A stretch of DNA of 60,000 bases from Apostichopus japonicus. Taxonomy: Eukaryota > Echinodermata > Holothuroidea > Aspidochirotida > Stichopodidae. Positions 12,549 through 25,960 of the stretch are shown here, piece by piece (positions within the stretch are counted from its first letter, which is position 1; each line of letters opens with the position of its first letter). The stretch lies in the NCBI RefSeq assembly GCF_037975245.1, contig NC_092568.1:31716501-31776500 (forward strand), read 5' to 3'. The notes beneath the pieces are model-generated. The model was not told the origin of the DNA. It made no database searches and saw only the letters and a list, made by a program, of their open reading frames with translations. Made by a program: the position numbers and the translations under genes.

Positions 12549-13362
12549 CTTATGAGGAGACAGGTAAGTTTGTCACTGGTAAATATTCAAACAGTCAAGT
12601 TTGGGATATCCAGAGACATTAACCAATGTTGGTAAGTTGAATCGTGATCATGGTGTTAGTCTTTACGAGCATGTTCAGGAATTCTGTCTGTCCCAAGCTT
12701 TTGCACCCAGCTGCCCTTCCCTTCTTTCTTTCTTCTCCCTACCCCCCACACCCCCCACCTTTGTTTTTGTACGATGCAGTAAACTGTTGATAAACAAAGA
12801 TGATTCAATTTTAATTTTGGAGTGTAGATGTGTAACCAGAAAACCTGATGTAAGATGCAAGGCATCACTTCACACAGACCTCTATTTTATGATCCCCTTC
12901 GTTACACAGAACACAAGTAACGAGATCTCTCTTTGTTCTTAATAAGCTGTATGTAACTTGATTCTCCTAGCATCATGTCTTGATCTACAGCTTACAGTTT
13001 TCACTGGTGGCAGACTAAATCTTTGTGACTATCTATTTTCCTGTATTTTCGTTATACTCTTCTGTTAGGACCGACTTTACTTAAGTGCACCCCACTGCTG
13101 TTCCTCTGTTACCATTTGAAATTTGCATCTGATGAAAATACATTTCTCCTGGGATGGCTTACTCATAAAATGCAGAAATTGACACAAGAGGCTCATTTGA
13201 TTCGTTCACTTTTTCAAAGTCTTAGAAAGGCTAGATATCTGTATTTGGATTGATGCAGTGTTTGTCCGTTAAACTTGGATGGTGCCTGAGCTACTGTACA
13301 ATTTATGTTAATGTTTGGTCTAAGGGGAGAACTGCCATATATCCTGTGTCATCTCATCTACA
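12549..13362. other. No gene seen
   Basis: Contains a pyrimidine-rich stretch at 12715-12765; no supported gene. Confidence 0.55.
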
Positions 13363-13930
13363 GTACAGACGTTTATTACACTTCAAGGAAGTGGAGACTG
13401 CAGTCGGCATTTATACTGTTCATTGGGATTAGCATCTGTTGTAAACAGATGTATATTACACTTCAAGGAAGTGGAGACTGCAGTCGGCATTTATACTGTT
13501 CATTGGGATTAGCATCTGTTGTAAACAGATGTATATTACACTTCAAGGAAGTGGAGACTGCAGTCGGCATTTATACTGTTCATTGGGATTAGCATCTGTT
13601 GTAAACAGATCTATATTACACTTCAAGGAAGTGGAGACTGCAGTCGGCATTTATACTGTTCATTGGGATTAGCATCTGTTGTAAACAGATGTATATAACA
13701 CTGCAAGGAAGTGGAGACTGCAGTCGGCAGTTAAAGTGTGCATTGGGATTAGCATCTGTTGTAAACAGATGTTTATTACACTTCAAGGAAGTGGAGACTG
13801 CAGTCAGCATTTACACTATACATTAATAGGATTAGCATCTGTTGTAAACAGATGTTTATAACACTTCAAGGAAGTGGAGACTGCAGTCAGCATTTACACT
13901 ATGCATTAATGGGATTAGCATCTGTTGTAA
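13363..13930. repeat. Minisatellite, 80-bp unit, 7 copies
   Basis: CTTCAAGGAAGTGGAGACTG recurs at 13381, 13461, 13541, 13621, 13701, 13781 and 13866, so the period is 80 (one 85). Each unit includes the hairpin CATCTGTT-GTA-AACAGATG. The first five copies are nearly identical. The apparent coding frame across it is an artefact. Confidence 0.95.
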
Positions 13931-14329
13931 TTCCAAGTACACTATAAATTTACTGCATCTCTAATATCGCTACAAATAACAGTAATTATAAAGCAAACTT
14001 AACTGTATGTAATTGGCCTAGACACCAACAAGATGATCAGCGTACATACAGTTAATGTGTATAATATTTATCTGACATTTCAGGGACTTTAAATAGTCCA
14101 GAGTATCGGAATCAAATAAGTATTTAAGTTGAAGTTTTGGGGACAATTTGAGAATGAGAAGGGTGTATCTTGTAAAACGTAGACACTAGTCCATGACAAT
14201 TTTTGTCGCATTTTAAAATAGTAATTATAAGCAACTTCATCAAAAAGCCCTTTTCCAAGTTGATTTTTCAAGTGTGCATTTCATACTGTTTTACTTACTC
14301 TGTTTGTTCAGGATATAAGAATTATTGGC

Positions 14330-14710
14330 TTATTCGTTGGCCTGCAGAATTCCTAAAATGCATGGTGGTCAAGACAAGTATCAAACTTAGATCAAGGATT
14401 ATCAGAATTATCTGAAATTCGTGTTGGTGTGCCTCAGGGGGATCCACTTTCTGCTGCACGTACAGCTGCATATACACAGATGAAGAAGATGAAGTGAACA
14501 CATTTCTGTCACTATGATCAATGATACTGCCATAACATTCAAAATTGCCCAATGTGCTGTTGATAATATATATGTATATAGTATGTGTAAATATAAGGCA
14601 GTCAAATGAATTTGTTGTTTAACCCAAAGAATCAAACTTAATGCATGCTATCATCACAGTCCATGAGTATCATACAGGGATCTGAATTTGCAAACGTTGT
14701 TAAAACTGAA
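14330..14710 (+). pseudogene. Decayed reverse transcriptase fragment
   Basis: The forward frame near 14406-14465 reads SELSEIRVGVPQGDPLSA, the conserved reverse transcriptase motif G-V-P-Q-G-x-x-L-x. Further on a piece like SNEFVV*PKESNLMHAI resembles the N-K-L-x-x-N-P-x-K-T block. Stops and frameshifts interrupt both. Confidence 0.45.
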
Positions 14711-16449
14711 TATTTAGGGCCGTATTTAATATTTATCGACAAAAATCGTGACTTTTTCATGCCATATATCTAAAGTAATGAGTAAAAGTTCATTACACTG
14801 TATCAAGCTTAGCTTACATTGTGCCATTCTTTAAATCAAGATAGCTAGAAATGTTTTTAGTTCTGTTATTTTACCGAGCCCATTTATCTATCCAGTACCT
14901 GCAGTATGGTATCGTTTAATATTGCAAACAGAGATTGTGAGACAGATAACTGAAATTTATAGGTTATATACTTCAGCATGTAAACAGTGCAGGTAATCAT
15001 GGAACATAATTGAATGGTAAGATTCGCCATATTCCAATTTAGCTCTTAATTATATAACGTTCATTGACAGCTTTTATGGCTACCACCAACCTTAGATAAA
15101 ACTTTTGGTGCCCACTACTGTCAAAAACTTGCGCCACTTATGAGGGTGGGGGGGGGATATGACACCTTGCCTCCTCCCCCTCTTTTTCTTAAAGTTTTCA
15201 TTTCGTATTTAAGTATATTATGAAAATAAAAATATTATTCCCATATTTTGATCCTATGCCCGATGGACTGCAGCACCTTAATTGGCTGGTGGTAAGAAGA
15301 TTCAAAACTAAGAAAATTTAACTTTTTGTTATGACGCAAAAGTGCTTGGTCTCTACAACATGTTTAAATGATGCTAAATGGCTACCCGACCTCAGCTGTC
15401 CTATTTATACAGTGGCACCTTACTAGTGCCATTTTTTTGCAACCTGACCAAACTGTCCAAACTGTGACCCTTTATCTGAAATGACCACTAGTACAAAATG
15501 GAGTGTCTCTTCCGAGCTTTCACCTTTCGTACCGTATCATATGAATGACCACTGAATAAGGTGTAGAATATGCAGTTTGTGAGTTATTATTTATTAATGT
15601 TAAACTGTACACCAGAAGTGCCATGATATTGATCTCTCCCATAGTAGGCCATATGAGTTTAACAATTGGCATCTGGGTCAAGTTGTTCCATTTTCAAATG
15701 GTGCGCAATATATCACCTTCTTTTTATGCCCCCCCCCTTTTTCGTTTACTTTCATTAATTGACAGTTGTTTTTTTGTTTTGTTTTTTAATCCAAAATATG
15801 AACAGTTGTTCAATAATTAGTTGCTTCCACATTAGTTATTGTTTTTTACTGCATACATGTGACCTCTCGCTGCCCTTTCAAATGAAAACAAGTATGGATA
15901 TTTTCTTTAAATACAGTTTAATTCTGATGTAAAATCCAGACTTAATTTTAAAATGTGTGAATTTTAGCATGTTTATTTTCCCTTTCTTGTTGTTTTGATT
16001 ATTACAGCAGACTACTACAATGGTGATTTTAAAATCTGAAATTAAGCCAGCAAAAACAGCCGCTTTAATAAATAACAGTCATTTTGGAGATCTTAGAGAA
16101 ATTGTAACAGCAAATGAAAATCAAGTTAATTAATAATGTACATGATATCAGTCTATCATTAAAAATATTCCTCTCTGATGACATCACCATAGGTTTTTGT
16201 GTCTACAGTACATGCTTTACTGAGTATAATGGACCCCTGTGGTACTCTACCTGTCTCCCTACAGCAATGTCCCACCCCCACCCCCCCCCACCAAGTGTCT
16301 CCTGCAGTACTGTATAGCTAGCTATCTTGTAACATTACTGTCCCATCGCAGTGTCTCCAGTGCAGTGTTTGAATTAATTTGTTGCCATGACTAATGGCAA
16401 GTGTTAGGGGAACATTATAACAATTTCTTCTACAAGTTGAACTGCTGTA
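14711..16449. other. No gene seen
   Basis: AT-rich; G run at 15145-15158, C run at 15730-15738 and 16273-16290. No coding support. Confidence 0.55.
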
Positions 16450-17930
16450 ATTCTACTAGTCCTTCGGTACTGTCCCCAGGTAGTACTGTCTCCCTGCAGT
16501 ACTGTCCCCACACAGTACTGTCCCACTGCAGTACTATTCCTGCAATACTGTCACCCAGCAGTACTGTCCCCATACAGTACTGTCCCACTGCAGTACTATT
16601 CCCTGCAGTACTGTCCCTAGGCAATACTGTCACTCAGGCAGTACTGTCCCCATACAGTACTGTCCCACTGCAGTACTGTTCCTAGGCAACAGTCTTTCAG
16701 GCAGTACTGTCCCCCTGCAGTATTGTCCCATACAGTACTGTCCCACTGCAGTACTATTCCCTGCAGTACTGTCCCTAGGCAATTCTGTCACTCAGGCAGT
16801 ACTGTCCCCATACAGTACTGTCCCACTGCAGTACTATTCCCTGCAGTACTGTTCCTAGGCAACAGTCTTCCAGGCAGTACTGTCCCCCTGCAGTATTGTC
16901 CCATACAGTACTGTCCCACTGCAGTACTATTCCCTGCAGTACTGTTCCTAGGCAATACTGTCTTCCAGGCAGTACTGTCTCCCAGCAGCATAGGCATACC
17001 AGGGAGCTGCTACTCTAACAGCTCCCTGGGCGTACGAGGCAGGGGGAAGACTGCCCCCCAAATTTCCAGAGGACAAGAAATTCGGGCAAAAGTCCTGAAA
17101 AATTCGGGCAGCCTAAAAGGAGAAAAAAAAGAAAAAAAAAATTAAATATGCAGTAGCTTGCCCGAATCTTTGTTCAATTTTTTGCCCGACAGTTCCGTGG
17201 AGAGCGTTTTGTGTTATTTGTTTGGTGACATTAATATAAATACAGGCCTAATTATTTTCTTAATTTAGCATCATGATGCCCAAATATTTCTGTGTAACAC
17301 CACTGTAAGCGCAGCTCATCTGGGCTACCACGCTTTTTGCACTATCGTCCAAAATGTATGTTTTTCTGGAGGTAGCTGAGTACTGTGTTAAAATAATAAA
17401 TACGGTAACTAAATAGGAGCTTAAAAATTAAACTGTCCAATTTTTCCCCTTCAAAGTGATGTTAACATTTTTTCTTCTTCTAATTTACCAAATTTTTGGG
17501 GAAGTGTAAATTTCTAAAATGTGAGATTATGAAAAAATAAAGAATGTTTAGATGCAACTTGCAAGGCCTCAGAAGTGCCATTTCCGGCAATCTGAGAGGC
17601 ATTTTGGCAAAAAAATTCTTATACGCTATGCGCCAACCCATGGTGGCGCTCCGCTTAGAAAGTGTCACAGGAAATTTTGGGCACAAAGTTTCTGCCCCCC
17701 ATACCGAAATGGTCCTGTACGCCTATGCCCAGCAGGATACTGTCCCCATATAGTACAGTCCCACTGCAGAACTATTCGCTGCAGTACTGTCCCTAGGCAA
17801 TACTGTCTTCCAGGCAGTACTGTCACCCAGCAGTATTGTTCCTATACAGTATTATCCCCCTGCACTGTTATCCCCTGCAGAAGTGTCGCCCTGCAGTACT
17901 GTCCCCATGTAGTACTGTCCCCACGCAGTA
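16450..17930. repeat. CAGTACTG minisatellite split by a MITE
   Basis: Units of about 20 bp centred on the palindrome CAGTACTG (GCAGTACTGTCCC) run from 16450 to 16988 and resume at 17736-17930. Blocks containing CCTAGGCAA and TCAGGCAGTACTG form a longer pattern. The interruption is the 739-bp element with a CCCAGCAG duplication. Confidence 0.88.
16989..17727 (-). mobile_element. hAT-type MITE inserted in a minisatellite, 8-bp TSD CCCAGCAG
   Basis: The ends are CATAGGCATA and TACGCCTATG, flanked by CCCAGCAG at 16981-16988 and 17728-17735. It is a longer (739 bp) copy of the family at 4312, in inverted orientation. Near its left end lies a hairpin made of CAGGGAGCTG and CAGCTCCCTG. It splits the CAGTACTG minisatellite. 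Confidence 0.82.
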
Positions 17931-19401
17931 CCGGCAATCACTATACAATCCAACACTAGCAACCACTATACAATTCCATGCTTACAATTACTATATACAG
18001 TACATTTACTCGATGTGGAAATAACAAAAACTGCATAGAAAGAAACAGACTCACATTATTTTTGGATGAGTGCCTCAAGTGTTTGTGTTTTAGCACACTT
18101 TGCTCAAGGTTATTCCATATTTTTCATATTTAATGGATGCTCATTAGTTATGCAAATTAGTACATTCTATACACATTTTCTCCAAACAACCTCTCAATCT
18201 TGCACGGAACTGTCGTGATTGAAACCCTTGGTGAAATGAAACGAAAGAATTGCAAATTTATATAGGATTTTTCATTTTAATGTTAGATCTTTCTGAAATG
18301 CAAGAAACTGTGAAAAGTGGATCGAATCTCTGGAAGCTTTAAGTTTTGTTTGTCTGCAAACTTACTAAAATGAAAAAATCCAGAAAGTCATCAATCATAT
18401 TGGCATGGAATCCTTGCAGCTTTGATTTTCTCTGTAAAATTATCTACAATAATAATAATAATAATAAATGATGTGAAGTTAACCGAAGCATGTGAAGAAG
18501 GCAAGAAAAGCTAAACATTTTGAACATTGTGTACAGAGAGAGTTAACTCTCTTAAGTACGTAGGCACTTGTGTGGCCTTCACATATTACTGATGATTTTA
18601 ACAGATCTTCGCGAGGCACTTTCCTTTTTCGTGAGCCACTTTTATGGACAATAAAATTACCTGACAATGAAATAACCCTTTTGGATATATATATGATGTT
18701 CTGCTCATTTGTCAGTAGGAAGCCTTTATCTCCCCTTCTTCTCCGCATTTTTTTTTACCAACATTTATCTGTACAATTCAGAGTTTTTCACTCACTTCAA
18801 ACGTATCTGTCTCCAGTTTAAGCAAGACAGCACCCCAGTCTTCCTATCACACATCAAATTATAATGTACTAAACACGGTTCCACATACATCTGTGCAGTT
18901 ATCATCTAATCCTGAACTTCTGAGTCAATGCCCGGACCTTCAGTAGGTCATTTTTCTTTTTTCATTGCTTATGAACATCTACAGTAAAGCATGTATGAAA
19001 TCTCAATGGTTTTCCCTCTTTTTCTGTCTGTTTTTCTAGCTCTTTGTTTATTTATTTATTTCTTTTGTTTTGACTGCAACTTTTTCATTTGCATAATTTC
19101 ATAGTTTCCATCTATTGCATTCCTTCATGACTAGTTCGGAACTAGTTTTTCAAACATATATATTTTATATTCAATCTTGGGTCCCATGCAGGTACATTAA
19201 TACACTACCGTCTTTATAATACATTTGTCATCAATAATACATGGACTGTAAATATAGCTGTGAGCTTGGGGCTTGGGGCTTTTATTTCTTGCAAACCTGT
19301 AATACATTTATATTAAGCAATCATTATTTTCACAGATAACGTTAAATCAATGTTTAACGCCCATTTTAACTCCAATAAATTGAGTTACCACTTTTTTTAT
19401 A
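17931..19401. other. No gene seen upstream of the terminal exon
   Basis: AT-rich, with AAT repeats at 18449-18468. No exon could be matched to the acceptor at 19407. Confidence 0.5.
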
Positions 19402-19407
19402 TTTCAG

Positions 19408-19860
19408 ATAAATAAAAGAGAGAAAAATGGGTGCATGTTGGTCAGTCACGTCGCCGAGGGGACGAAATCCCGAGAGCGCATCCAGTGGAGGTCCGGTCAA
19501 GAAAAACAGGACACATTTGATGATGTTCCAGAATCGAAGAGGAAATAGCAACAACACTAATCCCCCAAAGGGAAAGACTGCTAGGAAACTATGATGTACA
19601 CGGAATCCAACCGTCATCGGAATTCTTACTGGGATTGGAAACAATTAGTGAAATATAGTGAAGTGAATGTGTTAAGATGCACGGTTTACTATTGGAGGAA
19701 GTTTTCGTAGCCCCTGTACCACCGGCCTATATGAGGTACTGCTTCAAGGACAGGGTTACTGTGAGGTAATCCAAAAAAGGATACAAAAACGCAACGAAAA
19801 ACCGTGAGCTGTTCGGGAGAGTGGAATAAATTGTAAAATAAATTTTCCTTCTTAAATATC
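19408..19860 (+). CDS. Probable 3'-terminal exon with short coding region and poly(A) signals
   Basis: A pyrimidine-rich tract ends TTTCAG at 19402-19407, followed by unusually GC-rich sequence and then two AATAAA hexamers. Two frames are open. One begins at ATG 19427 and gives 55 residues to 19594 (MGACWSVTSPRGRNPES...), with Gly2, Cys4 and Ser6 as in N-myristoylated and palmitoylated proteins; its frame has a TAA right after the acceptor, so it would start here. The other runs from the acceptor in phase 0 to TAG at 19548 (46 residues, ending DTFDDVPESKRK) and would be the end of a longer protein. I cannot choose between them and see no upstream exon. No family recognised. Confidence 0.45.
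19825..19842 (+). promoter_or_regulatory. Two AATAAA polyadenylation signals
   Basis: AATAAA occurs at 19825-19830 and again at 19837-19842, downstream of the short open frames. They support a transcript 3' end near 19855-19870. Confidence 0.5.
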
Positions 19861-22800
19861 AGTATGTCATTATTTATGATCGTTATTATTATGATTAGCA
19901 TACTATATTATCATAATGATTATTATTATTAGTGGGTTTTCTCTATTGTATCTTCTTCTTTTTATTTATTTATTTTCTTTCATTGCAAAGTTTGATATAT
20001 ACTGTAAACCCAGCTGTAAGCAATTCTCAATCAGAGAGCATAAATGCAGCTACTGTGGCGTGAATGAACACCTTTACATTGGGGGGGGGGAGGGGTGTAA
20101 GTCAAGTTCATTACTTCACTTCGCCCTCTTGCAGTTTTGTGTGTGTGTTGAGCTGTGAAGCGTATGAGTACACTCATTACCAATCTTAGTGGAAGAGATT
20201 GATAATGCCCAAGACGAAACTGAAGTAACGCTAGGTTACAGTGTAAGAACAACAATTTATCAGCTTACGTGATCAGGGGAAGTGCATGGTGATACATGGG
20301 ACCTCACTTCAAGGAATAAATGGGTGCTTGGGTACTGCATTACCTTGTTGTGAATTCATCTGTGAAGGTTTTGATAAACACAGCAAATAAGCCAAATGTT
20401 TGGCCGTCCTTGGCTTTTCTATTGATACCATCATGATTGCTGCTCATATTTCCTTCCCACCCCACCCCTCCCCTTGCCCAGACTCACCTCTGGGTACTTT
20501 TATTGATGTGATCAGCAGACAATCTACAAAAGTAGAAAGGGAGGATTAACATATTAATGGCCCCCTAAGACAAGAAACACTTATTTAAGCTAAATGAAAA
20601 GTTGGATAAAATTGCCATGTTTTTCCCGTATTGCCCATGACTGACTTTGAGAGACTATGTAATGCATCATTCATTAGTTTAATAAGAATCATTCTTAATA
20701 ATTCGTAGTCTCCTTTAGTCTCTTCCGCATGGTGGAGTGTCTTGTTTGATTTTCATGTTTCATCTTCTCAACCCATACAAAGTATACCTTATCAATAACT
20801 GAATCCTGTCACAAATATCTCAGAGGTAATAGCTAAGTTATAATTCTCTGTCATCTTGCCAAGATCATCGAGATTATTTTTAATGTGCAGCCTTTCTGAG
20901 GGACTTAGCATGGGCATTATTGATATTTTTTTATAGCCTAAACTAGGGGAAATAATTAAAAGCCTGTCTGATAAAAATTGTATAATAATGCAAATTTTTA
21001 TTTTTTTGGTTTCTTTGTTACCGGTATATAGTTAGCACACTCATTGACCAAGAATGTATATGTAATTTACAAATTTGTCAATAATTTCCATAATTTTTAC
21101 AACAACGAAAATCCTAGAGGTTGCCTTAATTTGCTCCACTGCGGACATTAAATTGGATGGTCAAAATGTTTCAAACCAGCAACCTTAATGTTAATGAGCT
21201 GTTAAATATTAATAAGCTTGTTGAATGTAATTAGTATGCTGTTTATTTCGTGCTTCAAAGAGTCATGCCTGAAAAATGTGTAAATTGTCAGATCTGTTTC
21301 AATAAATCAGACTATTTGATTTGAGTGCATTAAACCACTGTTGAGTTTGTATGATAATAATATAGTAAAAAGTTTGTAAATTTCCTTTTTTTTTTTCCTT
21401 CCTGCTTTTTTTGAGGACTTCAGAAATCCCTACAGTTTGTTTTCCAGTGTGATGACATTGCATAAACCTCACATATACCATAAGCCTACTTTTGATGCAT
21501 TTGGAGATGAACACTTAAGTAGGTTGTTATAAAACTTGAAAATGCCAAAAATTGGCAGTTTTATTCCCTGAAGATTGACCTTTTTTTTTTCTATGTGAAA
21601 TTAGTGAAGAGTTTAAACCGGTTCTTTCCAGGCTGGCACTAACAGTTCAGTAAAACTGATGCAAACTTCATTTGTTATCATTCCTAAGTCTTCTTTTTGA
21701 CATTTAACATTTGTCACCGAAAATGGAGTCTCTCTCGGCAAAGGTCATCCTGCTTTCTTTAAACCACTTGACAATAATCACGCTAACATGGCAGCAAATT
21801 GCTAGACATGAATTGAGAGTAAGAAGATAAAAGGTGTATACTGCCAAGTGACCATGAAATGACACATTAGGTACGGTATCTCATAAGACCAAGATTATCA
21901 TATGGATGAAGGTTGAAAATGAGCAAGTGTTGGCTTCCTAACCCATCGGAAATAGTCAACTATGAAGGGAAAAAAAATGGGAAAAAAATATATTAAAAAA
22001 AAAAAACTTTCTTGACTTGAAAATGCACTTCAACAGACATTTTTTGTTGTTGTTAATTTTATTATATTGATATTACTCCAGATGATTAAGCCTTTACTTT
22101 CTGTGACTTTTGGCAGCAAGAGCATGAAACGACCTACAGTACTTTGATAACAGATGAGTCTGTATATTAAATAATCTACATATAATAATTGGGACTGTAA
22201 GTTATACAAGTTATATTACTTGTTGAGACTAAATTAACCAAGGTTATTGCACCTACTTGGATGAACAGAAACACTTTTATATTTCATAAGTAACTTCAAT
22301 GAATCATGTTTAAAAGATGTTTAAACCATGAATCTTACTCTAAATTAGAATGATTATTGTTATCAACAATCCAGACTAACTTATATCTATAAAATATGAT
22401 TTTCAACAAGACAGAACTTTAAGCTTCTTAAACAGCTTGAGTCGTAGCAGCAAAAATGTTTTCTGTTGACCTGTTCTTTTAACATACATTACAGTCGATT
22501 TAATAAATGAAACATATCCGTGGAACTTTGAGAAGTCTAAATTCTTTAACAACCAACCAAGGATACCTTGATGTGCTCTGTCAAAATTGTATGCTCATAG
22601 AGGCATATGGTAATTTATTGACTGCTCCCTTCGTAATTTCAAATATTTCAAGCTTCTTAATTAGTGTCCTGTTGCTTCTTGGTTGGAGACAGTCCTTACT
22701 TTAGCACTGGTTCTAAGATCTGTTTCACTTGGCAGTTGTCATTGAGAATGCATGAAAGGTCAATAAATTTGTTAGGCTTTGAATTCCAAGCATAACATAT

Positions 22801-23125
22801 TGCCAGGCGCAGGCCGGTAAAAGAACTCAAATCTCCATTCTGCCTAAATCTCTTTCATATGTTGCATAGATATTGCCTCCTTACTGAAATGTTTTAAGAG
22901 TATTCATGTATAACCTTCCAAGCAAGTAAATGTAATTTGACTGTGATTAACCTAATGTGGTGGTATAATAGGGTATGTACCTGTGAATGTTCAGAAATGC
23001 TGTTGTATGTAACTGACTCTGACATCAATTTATGAAGGAATTGTGGCAATGGTTTGGCAAGATAATAGCAATGTAAATTACCATCGACTACTGAGAAAAC
23101 AAGTTCACCGGCTTTGAATCTGATC
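19861..23125. other. No gene seen
   Basis: AT-rich, with a G run at 20081-20092 and poly-T and poly-A tracts. No supported feature. Confidence 0.55.
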
Positions 23126-23455
23126 ATGAGAGCGTGGTGGCCAATTGGCTAAGGCGTCGGACTCGTGATCCAAGGATTGCTGGTTCGATTCATGCCTAGT
23201 TCATTACGTTGTGTCCTTGGGCAAGATGCTTTATCTCACTTGCCTCTCTCCACCCAGGGGTTAAATTGGTGGGTACCTGTGAGGTAACTTGTCATTGGGC
23301 GCAGTATATAACTGCTGCCGACTGGAGGGATTGTCTTTGGGACAGGTTATCATTGACCAGGGGTAATATAACGTCTGTAAGGCGCTTTGAGACCTATCAC
23401 TGGTGTAAAGCGCCATATAAAAATCAAATATTAATATTATTATTATTTTTATTAA
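23126..23455 (+). mobile_element. tRNA-derived SINE with L2/CR1-like tail
   Basis: The head has an A box-like TGGCCAATTGGCTAAGGCG and a B box GGTTCGATTCATGCC spaced as in a tRNA. A central domain contains GTGTCCTTGGGCAAGATGC. The tail AAGGCGCTTTGAG...AAAGCGCCATATAAA followed by ATT repeats is the type shared with L2/CR1 LINEs, which presumably mobilise it. Confidence 0.75.
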
Positions 23456-25952
23456 AAATTGTGAAAATGATCTCATATTGACTCTACAGGATGTTTAAAA
23501 GCACAAGTAGTGTTTGTTTGTTTGTTTGCATCCAATAAATCATCTCTTAAATTGCTCTCTCTTTCTACACCTGATAATTCTGTTGTTTTGCAACGTCACA
23601 GACCAAGATTTACCTATTGAAAAAAATAATTTGCAACAAACCTTTTGGGGATTGTATCTTTGCAAGTTAAAATAAACACATTGTTTTCAATTTCTAATTG
23701 GAGCAAGCAAAATATAATAGCAACCTTGGGCATGTGTATGTGGCGAAAAAATAAAAATATTCAAAGAGTTGCATTTAGCTGGTAAATAAGTAATAAGTTA
23801 ATGATGACAACTGCTGGCCAGATTCTAATATGAAATATAGACTAGGCCATCCGTTTGCTGTCTGTCTAGACTATGAATGTGTTGTCGGCCTAGGCAAGGT
23901 TTTGATGCTCGTCTTGACAAACAAATTGAACAGTAGTAGTAGTATGTATGCTATATGATTAAATCAAGGCTGTGTTTTGTCGTGTTGGAGTCAGTATGTT
24001 GTTATCGCAACCAGCTGCTGCTCAGACAGTTAATAAAAAATAAAAAATAAAAAAATATTAAAAAAAAAAAGAAAAATATGTGGGCATATGATCTGCTCTT
24101 AACCGACGATCATTTCAGATTAGACTATATGTAGCTGATACAGCAGAATACATTACAGATACGGTGCTCTAGGAGATAAATTGATCTTATGTTATCTTTT
24201 TACTTGAAGGATATAGAACTGAAGATTGGTTGTATCTCAGGTAGGATTCAGGGTTTGCAGACACAGGTTTATATTTCATTATGAGAGGTACTACTATAAA
24301 AGCTTTATGTGCAACTTGGTTTAACGTTGTTTTTTTTTTTGTTTTTTTTTCTCATTTGCAACTTCTGTTTCTTCCTGTTTGGTTTTACTTATTTTATGAG
24401 AGAGGTTAGACAGGGTAGAAGGGAAGAGGGGGGAGGGAAGGGGAGGGGGCGATAGAGAGTAAAATAATGAAATGTTTCTGTTGGTTTAGCTATTGTTCTG
24501 AACATAGCCTATGAATATTGTCCTTGGAACTCAGAGACTTGTATAACCGATCCCACTCTCCCTGACTGCACGTGCTCCCCCACTTCACAGCTGTTTGTTT
24601 GGATGTGGTATTGTAAACTATATGCTGTAATGTGGGTAGTAATGTGTTTGTGATGCCCATCTTTTGTGTAGATGTGCCCCATTGTTTGTGGGTCACATCT
24701 GATGCATATTGATGAGTGGGCGGGGCTTAACGTAAAATTCTTATATTGGCAATATCTCTTCAACTGTATGTCTGATTTAGGTCATACGTGGTATGGTGAT
24801 GTCAGTTGATGATAGGTACATGGACATATATTCAAGAAATTCATTCTCAATATCATTCCTGAATGGGCGTGGCTAGAGTGTTATCACAGTTATGAGCTTG
24901 TAAACACTATAGACAACAAGTTGAATCAATGTCATACTGGTAGGTAGTTGTGCCATATTGTTTGTGGTTCCCATCTCAGGAATATTCTCCAAAATTAAAG
25001 CTACAATAAATCTGTCAATTCTCCAATGGTATGGTTTTCTTTTGGTTGAACATAGTCTGGTCAAATTCAGTTCAGTGAAGTTTTGTAAAAAGGCTCTTTA
25101 AGTCTTTCATAGAACATACAGTCATCCAGGAAAGGTCAAGAAAAGTTGATCTGTAGTATTTTTTTAAGCACACTAAGTGGCCAGTTAGCCAGTTACACCT
25201 TCTGATCTTCAAGGGATCAACAGGTTATCTCGATTGGTGGAATAATTGGCACAAGGGATCAAAAGGTTATGTCAGTTGCTCTCAGATTGGCAATTTGTTG
25301 TGTCATTTATAGCAGATGACTTGAGGCTTGCCAAAATATTTCTCAAGCTCATTAAAACAATCTAAGGTAGAGCTCTATGTCTAAACACATCTTAAAGGAA
25401 GTTGCATTAAGAATTGAAATAGCAATTCTATAAAAAGTGTAAAATCATTACCAGTGAATCAAATGGTTGATGCTTTGTCAACATGATAAATGATTCCTGA
25501 TACCTTTCTTTGTATGTTACCACATCTAGTCAATAGATAATCCTCTTCATTTTGGTCAGCACAAATTCATGTAAATTAACATGTATGCCTTCCCACACTA
25601 TGGCCATGTTTGAGTGTCGTAACCACTAAACGTTTTTGTTTACTGGTTACATTTTTAATAGGTTTCGTAGGTGACCTTATCACTGCCCATGAATGCCTTC
25701 ACCCTCCCCAACATATACAATAAGAAAATCCCTTAAAGTAGCTCAACCCTCTTCAAATGATTCATTTTGAGCTGTGAGTGTGAACTGAAATTTCTCAACA
25801 TTGAGAGGGCTTGTATATAATTTTTATTTTGTAAGAGAGTGTGTAGTGTTTCTTGATTGTATGATTTAGGATTTCTCATACGATACATATACTAAGGTGT
25901 CATGAAATTAACAAATGTTTGCAATATTTTACAGAGACGAAGAGATTTTGTG
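23456..25952. other. No gene seen
   Basis: AT-rich. A possible old duplication links 24655-24735 with 24855-24980 (both have TTGTTTGTGG and GGGCG-GGCT words) but it is too diverged to define. Confidence 0.5.
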
Positions 25953-25960
25953 GTCCTAGG

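Noticed and set aside
16401-17145. Frames of up to 140 codons with repeated STVPLQYCP-like text
   Set aside because: Translation of the CAGTACTG minisatellite.
24655-24980. Possible tandem duplication
   Set aside because: Only scattered shared words; too diverged to delimit by eye.
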